Origin: Monocercomonoides exilis
Lineage: Eukaryota; Preaxostyla; Oxymonadida; Polymastigidae
Length of the DNA: 64,000 bases
Assembly (NCBI GenBank): GCA_001643675.2
Contig: LSRY02000030.1
Span: 854,501-918,500 of the forward strand
Direction: 5' to 3'
Below, in pieces: positions 24,313-35,511 of this stretch (positions are counted from its first letter, which is position 1; the number at the start of each line of letters is the position of its first letter). The position numbers and the translations under genes are program-made. The notes under the pieces were generated by a model. It was not told where the DNA came from, did not search any database, and saw nothing but the letters and a program-made list of their open reading frames with translations.

Positions 24313-24475
24313 AATTTATTTTAACAAAAAATTCGAATTCATTAAAATTATTATAATATATTGTTCGTTTATTAAGATGAAAAAAATAAGTTTTTTATCA
24401 AATGTTCAACTCATGGAGTTCTAAAGAACGTTATTTTGATTGAAACGGTTTTTTGAAATAAAATGATGTTAAAAT

Positions 24476-24767
24476 ATGATCTCTGAACTTTTTCAAAATG
24501 ATGAGCAACCTTCGGTCAATAATGTAATTCTGAACAGAAAATTATTTTACTGATTTATTCAGCAATTGACTGAAGAGCAATTAAATAGTGTTGTAATCAT
24601 TTCCCCCATCAAAGACTTTTATGCGTTGCACCAACCTTTGAAAGAATTGGTATTGAAATATTTCTTAACTAAAGTATGATCAATTATACCATTAGTATAT
24701 TTTGATTTAGTCATTTGCTCTTTTTAATATCAGAGAAGCTTTTGCCATCAAAGTTAGCGCTATATAG
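24476..24767 (+). CDS. Putative tiny three-exon gene just upstream of the CCCH gene
   Basis: Exons are 24476-24523, 24563-24673 and 24711-24767 with TAG stop. The introns are 39 nt (GTAATT to TTCAG) and 37 nt (GTATGA to TTTAG), both phase 0. The product is about 71 residues containing VVIISPIKDFYALHQPLKEL, hydrophobic and helical. The stop lies three bases before the ATG of the giant CCCH gene. It may be a real small gene, an upstream reading frame on the same transcript, or chance. The donor GTATGA and clean phases favour real exons; the first exon is the weakest part. Confidence 0.35.
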
Positions 24768-24770
24768 AAC

Positions 24771-27700
24771 ATGTCTATTTCATCGTCTGTTCTGATGCAA
24801 AATGTTAGCAATCATCACAATATTTCTGGTCAGAACGAAAAAGAAAGTCATAACGATTCAAAAGAGACAGAAACGAATCAATCAGCTTCAAATATAATTT
24901 CAGGTATTTGCAAAAAGTCATTTATAATTAATTTTTATTCTTAATTTGAAAATGAACTTCTATTTTTCAAAAAATTTTAAGATTCAAAGATGAAAGAAGC
25001 ATCTTCTTCTTATTTGACAAACAAAACTGATTTATCGAATGTCACATCAAGCAATAATCAAAAAGAGTCTTTTCAAAATTCTGAAAAAGATAACCAGAAA
25101 GAAATGCAATTTATAACTCCACATTTTTCAAAAGCATACTACTCTTCGTATTATCAAAATGAAAATAGTTGTTCATGGGAACGGAACAAAGAAGATTCAT
25201 CCAATAAAGCGTTGTTATCCAACTCATTTTATTCTCAAGAATCAGAGGCTATCAAAGCAAATTCAACTTCTGGATATTTTGATTTTTCGAGGGACATCTT
25301 CAATGTTTTATCACCTTCGCCATCTCCAAAGCCTTTTTTCCCTTCATCTCCAACTCCAAGTGACAGTTTTATAATTTCCCCACCACCTCCTCTTTCTCCC
25401 TCATCATTTGTTCCGTGTCCCGAACCATCTCCTTTACATTTTTCTTCAATCATTGGGAATGGTTTGCCTTATAAGCAAGCAATGGATGATTCATGGAGAA
25501 AAAAAATAACTTTAGTCCAAGAGACTACCGAAAACGTTGAAGAGCATCAAACAGCAGGGTTGCTTAAGCAAGCTGCAGCATATCCTCAAAGGAGTGATAT
25601 TGGAGCAGGCAAAGAAATCAATATAAGCGCCTATCAAAAAGCATTTCAGCGACTCGACAGAATTGACACATATCGTCCAAGCGATGATTTGTCCAAAGGA
25701 GATGCAGAATTCGTGCTGTGCGAACACAACGAAGATGCATCGCAAATGAAACAAAAGGAAGAAAAAGCTGCAGAGGAAGAAAGAAGAGACAAAGAAGAGA
25801 AAGAAAACAAGAATGAAGATTATTCATTAACAAATGAATTGCGTACAAATAGAAACGAGGCAAAAGACAACCAACATTTGCATAATGATGAAGCATCCAT
25901 CACAACATTTTACTCGCCAATAACTCTTCATTCACAGCAAATTGATTCTCTTTCTTTGCCTTCTTCTTCTTCTTCTTCTTCTTCTTCTTCTTCCTCCTCC
26001 TCCTCCTCCTCCTCCTCCTCCTCCTCCTCCTCCTCCTCTTCCTCTTCCTCTTCCTCCTCCTCCTCTTCTTCTTCAAACAAAACAACATATTTCTCAGACT
26101 CCTTAACAACCTCATCCTCCATGTTTTCTGCTCTTCCATTCTCTTCTCCTTCAGATTCTTCTCATTTGTGCATATCTCTCCACCCATTCATGGACTACCA
26201 ACACACTTTGTCTTCTTCTCATTCTAAGGAAGACATAAAAATGCCTCAAAAACAATCATTTTCTGCGAGAGGTGAGGAGGAGGAGAAAATTGTTATCGCT
26301 TCTGCTTCCTCTGCTTCCTTTGCTTCCTCCTCCTCTTCTCCTCTCTGCTTTATTCCAACTTCTTCATCCTCTTCCTCTTCCTCTTCCTCTTCTTTATCCT
26401 CGTTCCCTTTGTCTTGTCTTCAAAGTGTATCAGACAATTCCCATTCATTTCTTTCAACCGACATTTCAATCAACCAGAATGAAGAAGAAGAAGAAGAAAA
26501 GGAAAACGAAAAAGAAATAGAAGATACAAAGAACATTGAAAATTCCACTTCCAAATCATCATCTCAAACATCTCAAGATAAATCGATTTCTTCTTCTTCC
26601 ACCTCTTCGCATGCCATTTCTTCTTCTTCCAATCAACCAACAGATGAAATCGAAAAAATGCAGCTTTTCTCTATTAAACCAACAAATTATGCGAAAAATT
26701 CTGATTTTTCTGTGTCTTCTTCTTTTTCTTCATCGCCTGTTAAAAATTATTCTCTTCGTTCATTGACGAATTCTCAACCACTTCAACATATTCCATTTCA
26801 TCAGCAATCTATCATTTCAGATGAACCTGCTAATACTTTATCATCTTCCTCAAAACAATTATTAGATTCTTCTTCCTCTCCTTCTCCTTCTTCTTCATCT
26901 TCCTCATTTTCCTCCTCTTTCTCTTCTTCTCCTCCCTCCCCCTCTTCTCCTTCAAATTCGTTTATTCCAAAACTTCCTTCACAAAATACATCCATCAACA
27001 TTTCGTCATTTCATTCGTCTTCCATTTCTGAAGATGAAATCACTTCACATTCATTCCTGTCATCATCATCATCATCATCATCATCATCTTCTTCTTCTTC
27101 TTCTCAACAACATAATCGTCACATTATTAATTCTCCTTCTCCTTCTCCTTCATCTTCATCTTCTCTTTCATTATCATCATCTTCTTCTTCCTCCTTCCAC
27201 ACAAAAACGATCATCTTGCCCAGTTTCCATCGAGCATCCGAAGATGAAGAAGAAGAAGGAGAGGAAGGAGGAGGAGAAGAAGAAGGAAAATTAAATGAAA
27301 AGCAATATTTTGAAGTAAAAACAGAAGAAAAGAATGAGAATGAAAATTCTTTCAATGAAACATTGAATTCATCTTCTTCAAATGCTCCTGTGCAATCATC
27401 ACTTGATTCAACATACTCTTCCATTTCTTCTGTTTCTTCTTCTTCTACAATCTCTTCTTCTCTTTCCACTTCTTCTTCTTCTTCTTCAAAAACTTCTTCT
27501 TCTTCATCTTCCTCTTCCTCCTCCTCCTCCTCTTCCTTCCTCTCCTCCTCTCCCAACTTCCAATTCCCTTCTCCTTCTCTCTTCTCTCCATTCTACCCAG
27601 AGTCACCCATCTTATCGCCTGCTCTTTCTTTCTCTCCTTATTCGCCTTATTCTTCTTGTGGTGTTCCTTCAATTTCTTCTTCTTCTTCTTCTTCTTCTTC

Positions 27701-28826
27701 TTCTTCTCATTCTCCGCCTCAGATCTCCTTCTCTTCTTCCTCTTCCTCTTCTTCTTCCCTCTCTCTTCCATCTTCTTCTCCTTCATCATCATCATCTTCT
27801 TCTTCTTCCTCTTCCTCTTCCTCTTCTTCTTCCTCTCTCCAACCACCCTCTCAAAATAATCTTAATTCTGATCCAATTTCGTGCAGTCTTTTCAATCTGT
27901 CTGAAATATCTTCTCCAATCAGCTCATCTTCTCCTCAAATAATAATTCCGATTTCTCTTCCACCTTCTTCTCCCCCTTCTCCTTCTCCTTCTCCTTCTCC
28001 TTCTCCTTCTGATTCTTGTTCTCCTTCTCCTTCGATTTCTTTATCTGAGACAGACAACAATCTTTCTCTTTCTTCTTCTCTCTCTTCTTCTCCTTCTCTT
28101 TCTTCTTCTTCCTTCTCCTCCCTTTCTTCTGATATTCTTAGCGCAGAACATTCGTCTTTCTCTCAAATGAAGAATGTGATTGAGACAATCTCTTTGATTC
28201 CGTTCAGCCCTCTTGCTCAGACAGGTCACATGGCTCAGAAAGAGAAGGAAATGAAGAATATGAAAGATGTGAAGGAAGAGAAGGAGAAGGAGAAAGAGGA
28301 GAAGAAGGAGAAACAAATGCAGATGATGAATAATGAATTACCTCTCTCAACAACATCATCGTTATCATCGTCACTTTCATCTTCTCCTTCTCCTTCTTTA
28401 TCTTCCTTTTCTTCTCCTCAACCATCAACCTCTGCTTCCATGTCAACATCAGTCTCAACTTCAACATTTCAATCTTCCTCCTCCTCTTCTCCTTCTTCTT
28501 CTCCTCTTCCGTTCTCCTCTTCTCTCTCTGACACAACCATTTCTCTATCTTCGCCTTCTCCTTCTCCCTCTCTCTCCCCCTTTTCTTCCTCTTCCTTCTC
28601 CTCTCCTTCTCCCTTTTCTTCTCCCTTTTCTTCTTCTTCTTCTTCTTCTTCTTCTTCTTCCTCCTCCTCTTCTTCTTCCTCATCTCTTTCCTCTTCTCTT
28701 CTTCCCATCAGACCAAAACGTCCTTCTGCTCTTTTCTCCACCACACTCTCTCCAAGTGCCACTGCCTTCCATCCCTCAAAGCTGAAATCTTCTATCATCA
28801 AAAAATCACCTTATACAAAACATTCT

Positions 28827-28858
<32 letters not shown>

Positions 28859-31115
28859 CTCCTCCTCTTCTTCTTCTCATCATCATCATCATCATCACAC
28901 ATCAAATAGCAATTCTCATTCAAATTCAAATTCTCGCCATCATTCCAGTTCTCATTCACATTCACATTCACGTTCTCATTCACACAAACACACTCACTCT
29001 CCTTCTCCTATCAACCCTTCAAACAACATTCATTCTTCTTCTTCTTCTTCTTCCTCCTCTTCTTCCTCTTCTTCTTCAAAGTCTTTAAAAAAATCTTCTA
29101 TTTTGTCCATTCTCTCTTCTTTTTCCTTTTTGGGATCTTCTTCTCGCAAACCTTTCAACCCTTCTTCTTCTTCTTCTTCTTCCTCTTCTCTTTCATCATC
29201 ATCATCATCTTCCTCTTCCTCCTCCTCCTCCTCTTCTCTATTGAATTCTTTCGACACCTCACTCACAGCAGAAGAAGAACTGGAACTTGTCCACAATCCA
29301 TTTTTGAGGGAAAGAGTAAGACAAACACAACTTTCTCATCTCTCAAAGACTTCTAATGCTCTGAAATCTTTGCATTCTTCTTCCTCTTCCTCTTCCTATT
29401 CTTCTCTTTCTCTTTCTTCTTCTGCTCTTCTAAAGGGAAAGAAGAGGAAAACCACAAAATTAGAAGGGAAAGACAAGCAAATGAGAGAAACAAGTGCAAG
29501 TTGTGTGAGAAAAGCTTTGACGACGATGAAGAAGAAGAAGAAGAAGAAGCGGAAGATTATCAGCAGAACGAAGAAAATCATAGAGAATTTAGTGCCAGTG
29601 AAGAAAATGGCTGGAAAGGAAGGGAAAAAATGGGTGGAGGAGGAGAAAATGAATGTGGAAGGGGTGAAAAAAGAAGTGAAATGGAATTTCCCTTCGTTTC
29701 GATTGGGCAAAGAAGAAGAAGAAGAAGAAGAGGGAAATTCAAAAAAAGTGTTTGAAAACAAGGAGAAAGGTGAGAAAGAGGTTTGCTTTGAGGAAGTGGA
29801 TGAAGAGCTGTGGAGGTGCTATGAGGAAGTGAAGCAGAATGTGAATGAAGCGAAGGAAGACAGAAATTTTGACACGATTTTTGAGAAAACGATGACGACA
29901 CAAGAAATCCAATGTATTCAGGACGAGTTTAACTTCTGCAATCATTTGTTTTTCCTGGAGAATGAGGTGCTGGCGAAGAAAGAGGAGAGAAAAAGAGAAG
30001 AAAACGAAGAAATGTGCTTGTCTTCGTTGGATAACGAGCAGGATATGAAGATTGAGTTTGAGATGGCAGAAGAAGAAGAAGAAGAAGAAGGAAGGGAGAA
30101 AATGTTTGAGGGAAAAGAGAAATTTGATGTGGAATTAAAATTTGATGAAAAGAAATCGATTGAGAAGGAGGAGGGAAAGGGGAGTGAATTGAAGGAAGAG
30201 AAAAAGGAAAAACAAGAAGAAGGAGGAGGAGGAGGAGAAGAAATGGAAATGGAAGTGGAAGAGGAGGAAGAAGGATGGGAAGAAGAAGAAGAGGAAGAGG
30301 AGGAAGAGGAGGAAATGGAAGAAGAAGAAGATGATGATGAATTATTAAATGAAAAAGAGAAGAAAGAAGGAGAAGGAGAAGGAGAAGGAGGAGAAGAAGA
30401 AGAAATCGACGATGAAGCTAATGCACCAATAGATCCATCTTCTCTGAATGAATATGAAATTCCTGAACTTCCCTTGTTTTTTGATGTGATGTCTTTTCTG
30501 CCAAATTCGATGGTGCAACAGCAAATGCAATACAAACAAGGAGAATTCAACTTCATCCCAGAAGATGCGAAGATGGCGCTTTTTGCAGGGAAAGAAGGAG
30601 GAGAAGGAGAAGGAGAAGGAGGAAGAGAAGGAGAAAGAGAAGGAGAAATAATCGACAAAATGAGTTTTGTTCAGCATGAGCAGATGATGGGGTATCCGTT
30701 CTATTCAGATTATGACTCGATTTATATGCCTCCTCATCCTTCGCCTCTGGTTGAGCCTTTTGTTTCTTCTTCTTCTTCTTCTTCTTCCTCTTCCTCTTCT
30801 TCTGCTTCAGAAGACAACAATGGAGAATTCAATCAAGTTGCACTGCCGAAGACATCACTGTGTTATTTCTATGCGAAGGGCAAGTGCAAATACGGAGATG
30901 CTTGTTGGGATATGTATGAATTTTTAGAATTTTTTATTGTTGTGATTTTTTCATTGAAATACTTATGTTTTTTTTAATCTTTTCCTCCATCTTATTGAAA
31001 TCTATTTTATTCTTGAACAACATATTTATTGACTTATTTATTTATTTATTTCTCTCCATTCATTCTTTATCAAATTTATGCTTTATTTCCTTCCTTCCTT
31101 CCTTCCTTCCTTCCT

Positions 31116-31155
<40 letters not shown>

Positions 31156-32283
31156 AGTCACGGCTCCCCCTGTCCTCACTGTGGCGCCAAAGTGATGCAT
31201 CCCTCCATTCCTCTCATTGAAACTCTCCCTCTCCACCACCAAACATGCACTTTTCTGAAAGACAGAACAGCCATCAGCTTTTCTGACGACGCCATCAAAA
31301 GCACAGCAGCACTGGAGCATTCGTTCCGCTCACACCAGAACTCAGCGAACGGATCGAAGCATTCAGCGAACTTTCAGTATTTGCATTCACATTCTAATTC
31401 TTCTTCTTCTTCTTCTTCGACGTCATCATCTTCTTCTAATTCTTCTTCATCATCTTCTTCTCATTCAATGCACAACTGGCAAAAGGGAAGCAACTCACAG
31501 AATAAAAATGCAAATTCTTCCTCTTCCTCTTCTTCTTCTTCGCAAAATGATTCTCATCAGCCAGAACAATCAAATTCATTAACCTCATCATCATCATCTT
31601 CTTCTTCTTCTTCTTCATCTACAACATCATCTTCATCTCCAACAACCTCATTAACCTCTTCCTCCTCTTCATCTTCATCTTCTTTATCCTTATCTTCTTT
31701 TTCTTCCTCCCCTTCTTCTCTTTCCTCAGGTTTCAAGCACACGATGGCCTCTCTTCGCACTCCGCCCACAAGAGCCTATGCCAAAAGAGGCAGACACAAA
31801 CCATGGGGAACAATCAGAAGTGGCACATTGAGTGGGAGAATGAGGCAGGAGAACAATGCTCGTTCACATCAGGAGAGGGAGAGGGAGAAGGAGAAGGTGA
31901 AGATAAAAGAAAGAGAAAGAGAGAAGGAGAAGGAGAAAGAAAGAGAAAAGAATTCGAGTAAGGTAGCAGGAATTGGAGGGGCGAGTCATTATGAAAGCTC
32001 AACTGTGCAATCTAACAGCACTTTGGATGAGCAAAAGAATTCATCTTTTCAGACAAAAGAAGGAGCGAAAAAGGAAAACGAGCGAAGTTCAAAAGCAGAA
32101 AGGGAATTTGCTGCGAAAGAAGATCAAAATTTCGTTACGAAAGCTGAACAATCTGAAGTGCATCACAATTGCGAGAGAAGAAATCGGATAAAGAAAAGCC
32201 GGTTTCGCCAGCTGAAAGAGCGAAAGGCTTTGCATCAGTCTTATTCTTCATCAGAGGAAGTTGATCGATCTGCGAAGCAGTGA
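24771..32283 (+). CDS. Giant Ser-rich CCCH zinc-finger protein
   Basis: Exons are 24771-24903, 24982-30913 and 31158-32283; introns are 78 nt (GTATTT, phase 1) and 244 nt (GTATGA, phase 2). The product is about 2,396 residues, TGA stop. Most of it is low complexity: Ser homopolymers from about residue 300 to 1450, then a Lys/Glu-rich block, then a short folded region. The key domain is made only by splicing: LCYFYAKGKCKYGDACWD ends exon 2 and the first bases of exon 3 supply Ile-His. This gives C-x7-C-x5-C-x3-H, a CCCH finger, a family usually binding RNA. It is followed at once by CPHCG and, about 20 residues on, HHQTC, which could bind a second zinc (C2HC). The C-terminal part is again Ser-rich, then basic. 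CCCH proteins act in mRNA processing or decay or as E3 ligases; no RING is visible, so the exact role is unknown. An alternative start is the ATG at 24990. Confidence 0.8.
25960..29240 (+). repeat. TCT/TCC codon microsatellites encoding poly-Ser
   Basis: At least ten long runs of TCT and TCC codons encode Ser tracts of 10-30 residues, e.g. near 25960-26075, 27480-27535, 27680-27720, 28620-28690, 28820-28880 and 29160-29240, with a His run (CAT repeats) near 28880-28905. The coding strand is almost pure pyrimidine here and switches to almost pure purine (Glu/Lys codons) from about 29430 to 30420. Confidence 0.9.
31085..31151 (+). repeat. TTCC and TC microsatellites at a splice acceptor
   Basis: A run of TTCC units (about 31085-31120) is followed by a TC dinucleotide run (about 31120-31151). 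It ends six bases before the acceptor AG at 31156-31157 of the CCCH gene. The microsatellites form the whole polypyrimidine tract of this 244-nt intron. Confidence 0.85.
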
Positions 32284-32659
32284 AATTCAAATAAGAATAT
32301 AAAAACTCGAAACTAATGTTATTTCTTAGAACTTATTTTTTTATTTTTATTTTATTTTTTTTTATTTTTAGATATCTTTACGTTAAAAAATGTTTATTTC
32401 AATAATTGTCCATCTTTAATTTCACACCACTCAATAAAAATTGTATTTTTTGTTCCCAAAGCACGAGATGCAGCAAATGAACTTAGAATAAAAGTACCAT
32501 TTTCACAAAGAATGTAGGGTGATTTATTAACCCGAATATTTTTTTTAACCCGAACATTTTTTTTATTAATAAGTTTAATCAACCCACTTTTCATATTTTA
32601 TTAATTGTTTTGAGTATATAAGGAAAAGTCAGAAGTCAGAAATTAAGATCAAATTACTA

Positions 32660-32740
32660 TACCTAATCTCTGATGGGGGGGGAGATGGGGGGGTTAGCTC
32701 CTCCATCTCTGATTGGTGCCTCCCCTGAGGAGATTAGGTA
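32660..32740. repeat. Subterminal hairpin with G runs in pogo copy 1
   Basis: The 11-nt arms TACCTAATCTC (32660-32670) and GAGATTAGGTA (32730-32740) are perfect inverted repeats. The loop contains two runs of eight and seven G. The same block occurs in copy 2 (about 42487-42570) in inverse orientation but with mismatches in one arm. It may be a transposase-binding or regulatory site near the promoter; this is inference. Confidence 0.6.
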
Positions 32741-32860
32741 ATAGCAACGGGGCTGACTAAGTTAGAATTTGATTGAAAAATTTTTTTTGATTTTTTTTTC
32801 ATTTCAAAAAAAAAATTTTTTAAAATAAAAAAAATGATCATAACCAAAAAATATTTTTAA

Positions 32861-34456
32861 ATGAGTGTTGTGGAAATCAAAAGACAACAAGGATTAAAGA
32901 AAATTAGAAGTTTAATGAGATCCTTCCAATATCGACATATTGAAAGTAGATTAGAGCGTGTTGCAACAATTATTTCTAATGGAGAAGCTCGGGTTGCTGA
33001 TGCTGCGAACATGAAGGAATTTACTCGTTCGGCAATTGATAGGGCAGTTACTGCTGTGGAAAAAGGAAGGAAGGCAGGGAAAAATGGAAGACCAGAATTA
33101 TTCAATCAGGAAGAAAAGGAAACTATATTTGGAGTGCTAAAAATCGAATGTGAAAGTGGGACAAGTTACAATGCTGCGCAAATGAGGAAATTAGTTTGTT
33201 ACAATTTTTAATTTATTGTATTTATCTATTTTTTATATATTCAGATGAACACTGTTATCAATGATAGGAAAAAAGACGACTTCGACGAAGAAGATGAAGA
33301 AGTGAACATTTCGAAAGCATATCCTTATCAGTACACAAAAAGGAACCCCGATCTCAAAGCTTCTCATCCTCGAAATGTCGACATCCAAAGGCTCTCCGCA
33401 TCAAACCAACAAACTCTTCTTCCATTTTTCACTCTTCTACAAAACCTTCATGATCAACATCATTATTCTAACTCTCTCATCTTTAATATTGATGAATCTT
33501 CTCTCCGACTCTCTGATTCTTTCTCTTCTCTTGTTTTCCATCCTTCCGACATGCCTGCCGGTTTCTCCAAAACACCAATGAACATGCCGAATTCAACTCT
33601 CGTCGTTGCAGCTGCAGCTGATGGCTACTCCCTAAAAAGCGTCGTTCTGTGGCCTTGTCGGAAACTGCCAGATGAACTGCGCCTTGTTCTGAGTTCGCAG
33701 TTAGATGTTTGGGGTGAAAATGAAGGCTGGATGACTGAAGCGCTATTCCTCAAATATGCTGAAGAAGTGTTGCTTCCAGGGATCACACAAAGAAGAGAAA
33801 CTTTGAAGAAGAAAGATGAACGTTGCCTTCTCCTTCTTGATTCTCATTCTTCGAGAGCGCAGCCTGACTTGTGGAAGAAGTTCGCCGATTCTTCAATAGA
33901 TGTGGTCACCTTCGTACCCCACACCACTCACATCGCACAGCCGTTGGATCGTGGGGTGTTTGCTGTTTTTAAAAAGACAATAAATGCTAATTATGAAGCG
34001 CCTTCTTCTTCTTCTGTTGTTTTGCGACGAGAAGCGCTCGCTGATGTGCTTCCACAAGCTTTACAAACTTCTTTGTTGCCTTCTACAATCAAATCATCAT
34101 TTGCGAAGAGCGGAGTACTGTCACATCAGTGGCACGAAGTGTTAGCGAAGCTGCCAAAAGAACCTTCTGTCACTCTGAAGAAAAGAACAAAAAGGTTTGA
34201 TTATTTTGGAAAATTAATTACCGATGAAGAATTTTTAATAGAATGGAAAAAAGAAAAGGATGAAAGAAAAGAGTCAAAAAATGAAGAAAAAGATAATGAA
34301 GAAATTGAAAAGGCTTTGTTTGAAGATGAAAAACCGAAAAAAAGAAAATTCGACCCATTGAAAATTTTAAATGATGATTTTTCTGATGATGAAAAAAAAG
34401 AAAGAAATACTCGAAAAATTGTCAAACGAGAGCTTGTTGATTATATTTATTATTAA
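32861..34456 (+). CDS. Pogo/Tigger-like DDE transposase, two exons
   Basis: Exon 1 is 32861-33193 and exon 2 is 33245-34456. The 51-nt intron starts GTTTGT and ends TTCAG and contains an in-frame TAA, so splicing is required; the join is phase 0 (RKL/MNTV). The product is 514 residues with TAA stop. The N-terminal part holds a psq-type helix-turn-helix (ISNGEARVADAANM..F.RSAIDRAV) and a CENP-B/Tc5-type second helix-turn-helix (GRPELFNQEEKE), both DNA-binding. The DDE domain shows NIDESSL (first Asp), LLLLDSHSS (second Asp) and HTTHIAQPLDRGVFAVFKK (third Asp), the pattern of the DDE_1 family. A Lys/Glu-rich C-terminal tail follows. It catalyses cut-and-paste transposition at TA sites. Confidence 0.9.
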
Positions 34457-34814
34457 TATTTTTTAAAAAACGAAATCAATACACAATACACAAAAATAAA
34501 TTTGTTTATTTTTTATTCGGGTTTTCAAAAAAATATTCGGGTTAATAAATCACCCTATCTTAGATTTCGCAGTAAATTGAGAAGGTTTCTGAAGGCAAAA
34601 GTTCATTAATAATTCAAAGAAGTTGTTCTTTGATCAAATGTTTCATAAATGGTATGATTGTCAAAAATAAAAACAAATAGAGTTTGCTTTTGAAGATGAA
34701 AAACTCATACATATCAAAATGGCAAATACAAAAGTCGATGTGCCGTGAAATGCTCACCAAAAAATAAATTATCCTAATGTTCCCTAATCACAAGATAGTG
34801 GAAGAATTTCTTTA

Positions 34815-35511
34815 TTAACGTGCACTTCGCTCAAATTTATCAAAAAACGAATCTGAAATGATTGGCTCTTTGTTGAGGTCTTTCTTTTCAATTGCTTTCT
34901 TTTCAATATTTTCTTGATAAAGCTGCAAATTAATATTATGAAAATTATTTATTTTGAAAGAGATGTAAATAATTCGATTAAAAAGTTATCGTGAACGTTT
35001 AAACCTTTTTGTTTTCCTTTGACAAAGCAAGGCTGTATTGTCTTTCTCTCTCTTGCTTTTCTTCATACTTTCTTGTTTGTTCTGCATCAGCACGAAAGAC
35101 TCTCTCAACCTATTAAATGAATAAAAGTCAGGTTTATAAATATAAAATATTCAGGTGTATAAAAAATTTCAAACAATTTTTTGCTCTTCTTGTTTTTCTC
35201 TTTGGAGAGCTTCACGGTGTTTCATCTCTGTTTCTTTCATCCCAGCCAAGACTTCAGAACTGTAAAGAAGAATTAAAAAAGAGAAATATTGATACAAATA
35301 ACTCATTATTCACGTACTGAAGTCTTGCTTTCTCCTTTGGTGAACCGTGTATTGAGGTATATCTTCTCTCAGCAATTTCTTGCTGTTGTTTTCTTAACCT
35401 TTCGATTCTCAATTGTTCCTGCTCATACTTTGTGTCCGTTGAAGTTGCATTTGGTTGACGAAGCAATTTTTTGTGAGAAGGCGAAGTTGAGCTTGAGAAA
35501 GGCCTAGACAT
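34815..35511 (-). CDS. Coiled-coil protein, four exons
   Basis: Exons are 35511-35318, 35259-35175, 35109-35005 and 34922-34815 (TAA stop). The introns are 58, 65 and 82 nt with donors GTACGT, GTTTGA and GTTTAA and phases 2, 0 and 0. The product is 163 residues. After a Ser-rich start it is one long charged helix rich in Glu, Lys, Arg and Gln, suggesting a coiled coil, ending SFFDKFERSAR. The rod shape and the ending recall RIB43A-like axonemal proteins, which end in a similar FF.QF..S.R motif, but it is far shorter, so this is only a suggestion. All junctions are phase-consistent. Confidence 0.65.

Larger units (their letters stand above)
32517..34555 (+). mobile_element. Pogo/Tigger-like DNA transposon, copy 1
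   Basis: The terminal inverted repeats start GGGTGATTTATTAACCCGAA and continue with a second AACCCGAA block. The flanks are TA at 32515-32516 and 34556-34557, the Tc1/mariner-type target duplication. Length is 2,039 bp. It encodes one two-exon transposase that looks intact. A second copy of similar length lies inverted at 40673-42715. Confidence 0.9.
32394..34588 (-). pseudogene. Probable host exon split by the pogo-like element
   Basis: If the transposon and one copy of its TA target are removed, the minus strand reads open across the junction: from an acceptor CAG at 34591-34589, through NLLNLLRNLRYILCENG, then FILSSFAASRALG, to a TAA at 32394. That is about 50 residues of coding-like composition. 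A possible upstream exon (before 34711, donor GTATGA) joins in phase 2. The transposon sits in the codon pair for Arg-Tyr. I do not recognise the protein, and no start codon was found before the neighbouring gene's stop at 34815, so the upstream structure is open. Confidence 0.45.

Noticed and set aside
24990-30977. Antisense frames rich in Glu/Lys/Arg under the poly-Ser gene
   Set aside because: They mirror the TCT/TCC codon runs. The sense strand holds the CCCH finger and phase-matched introns.
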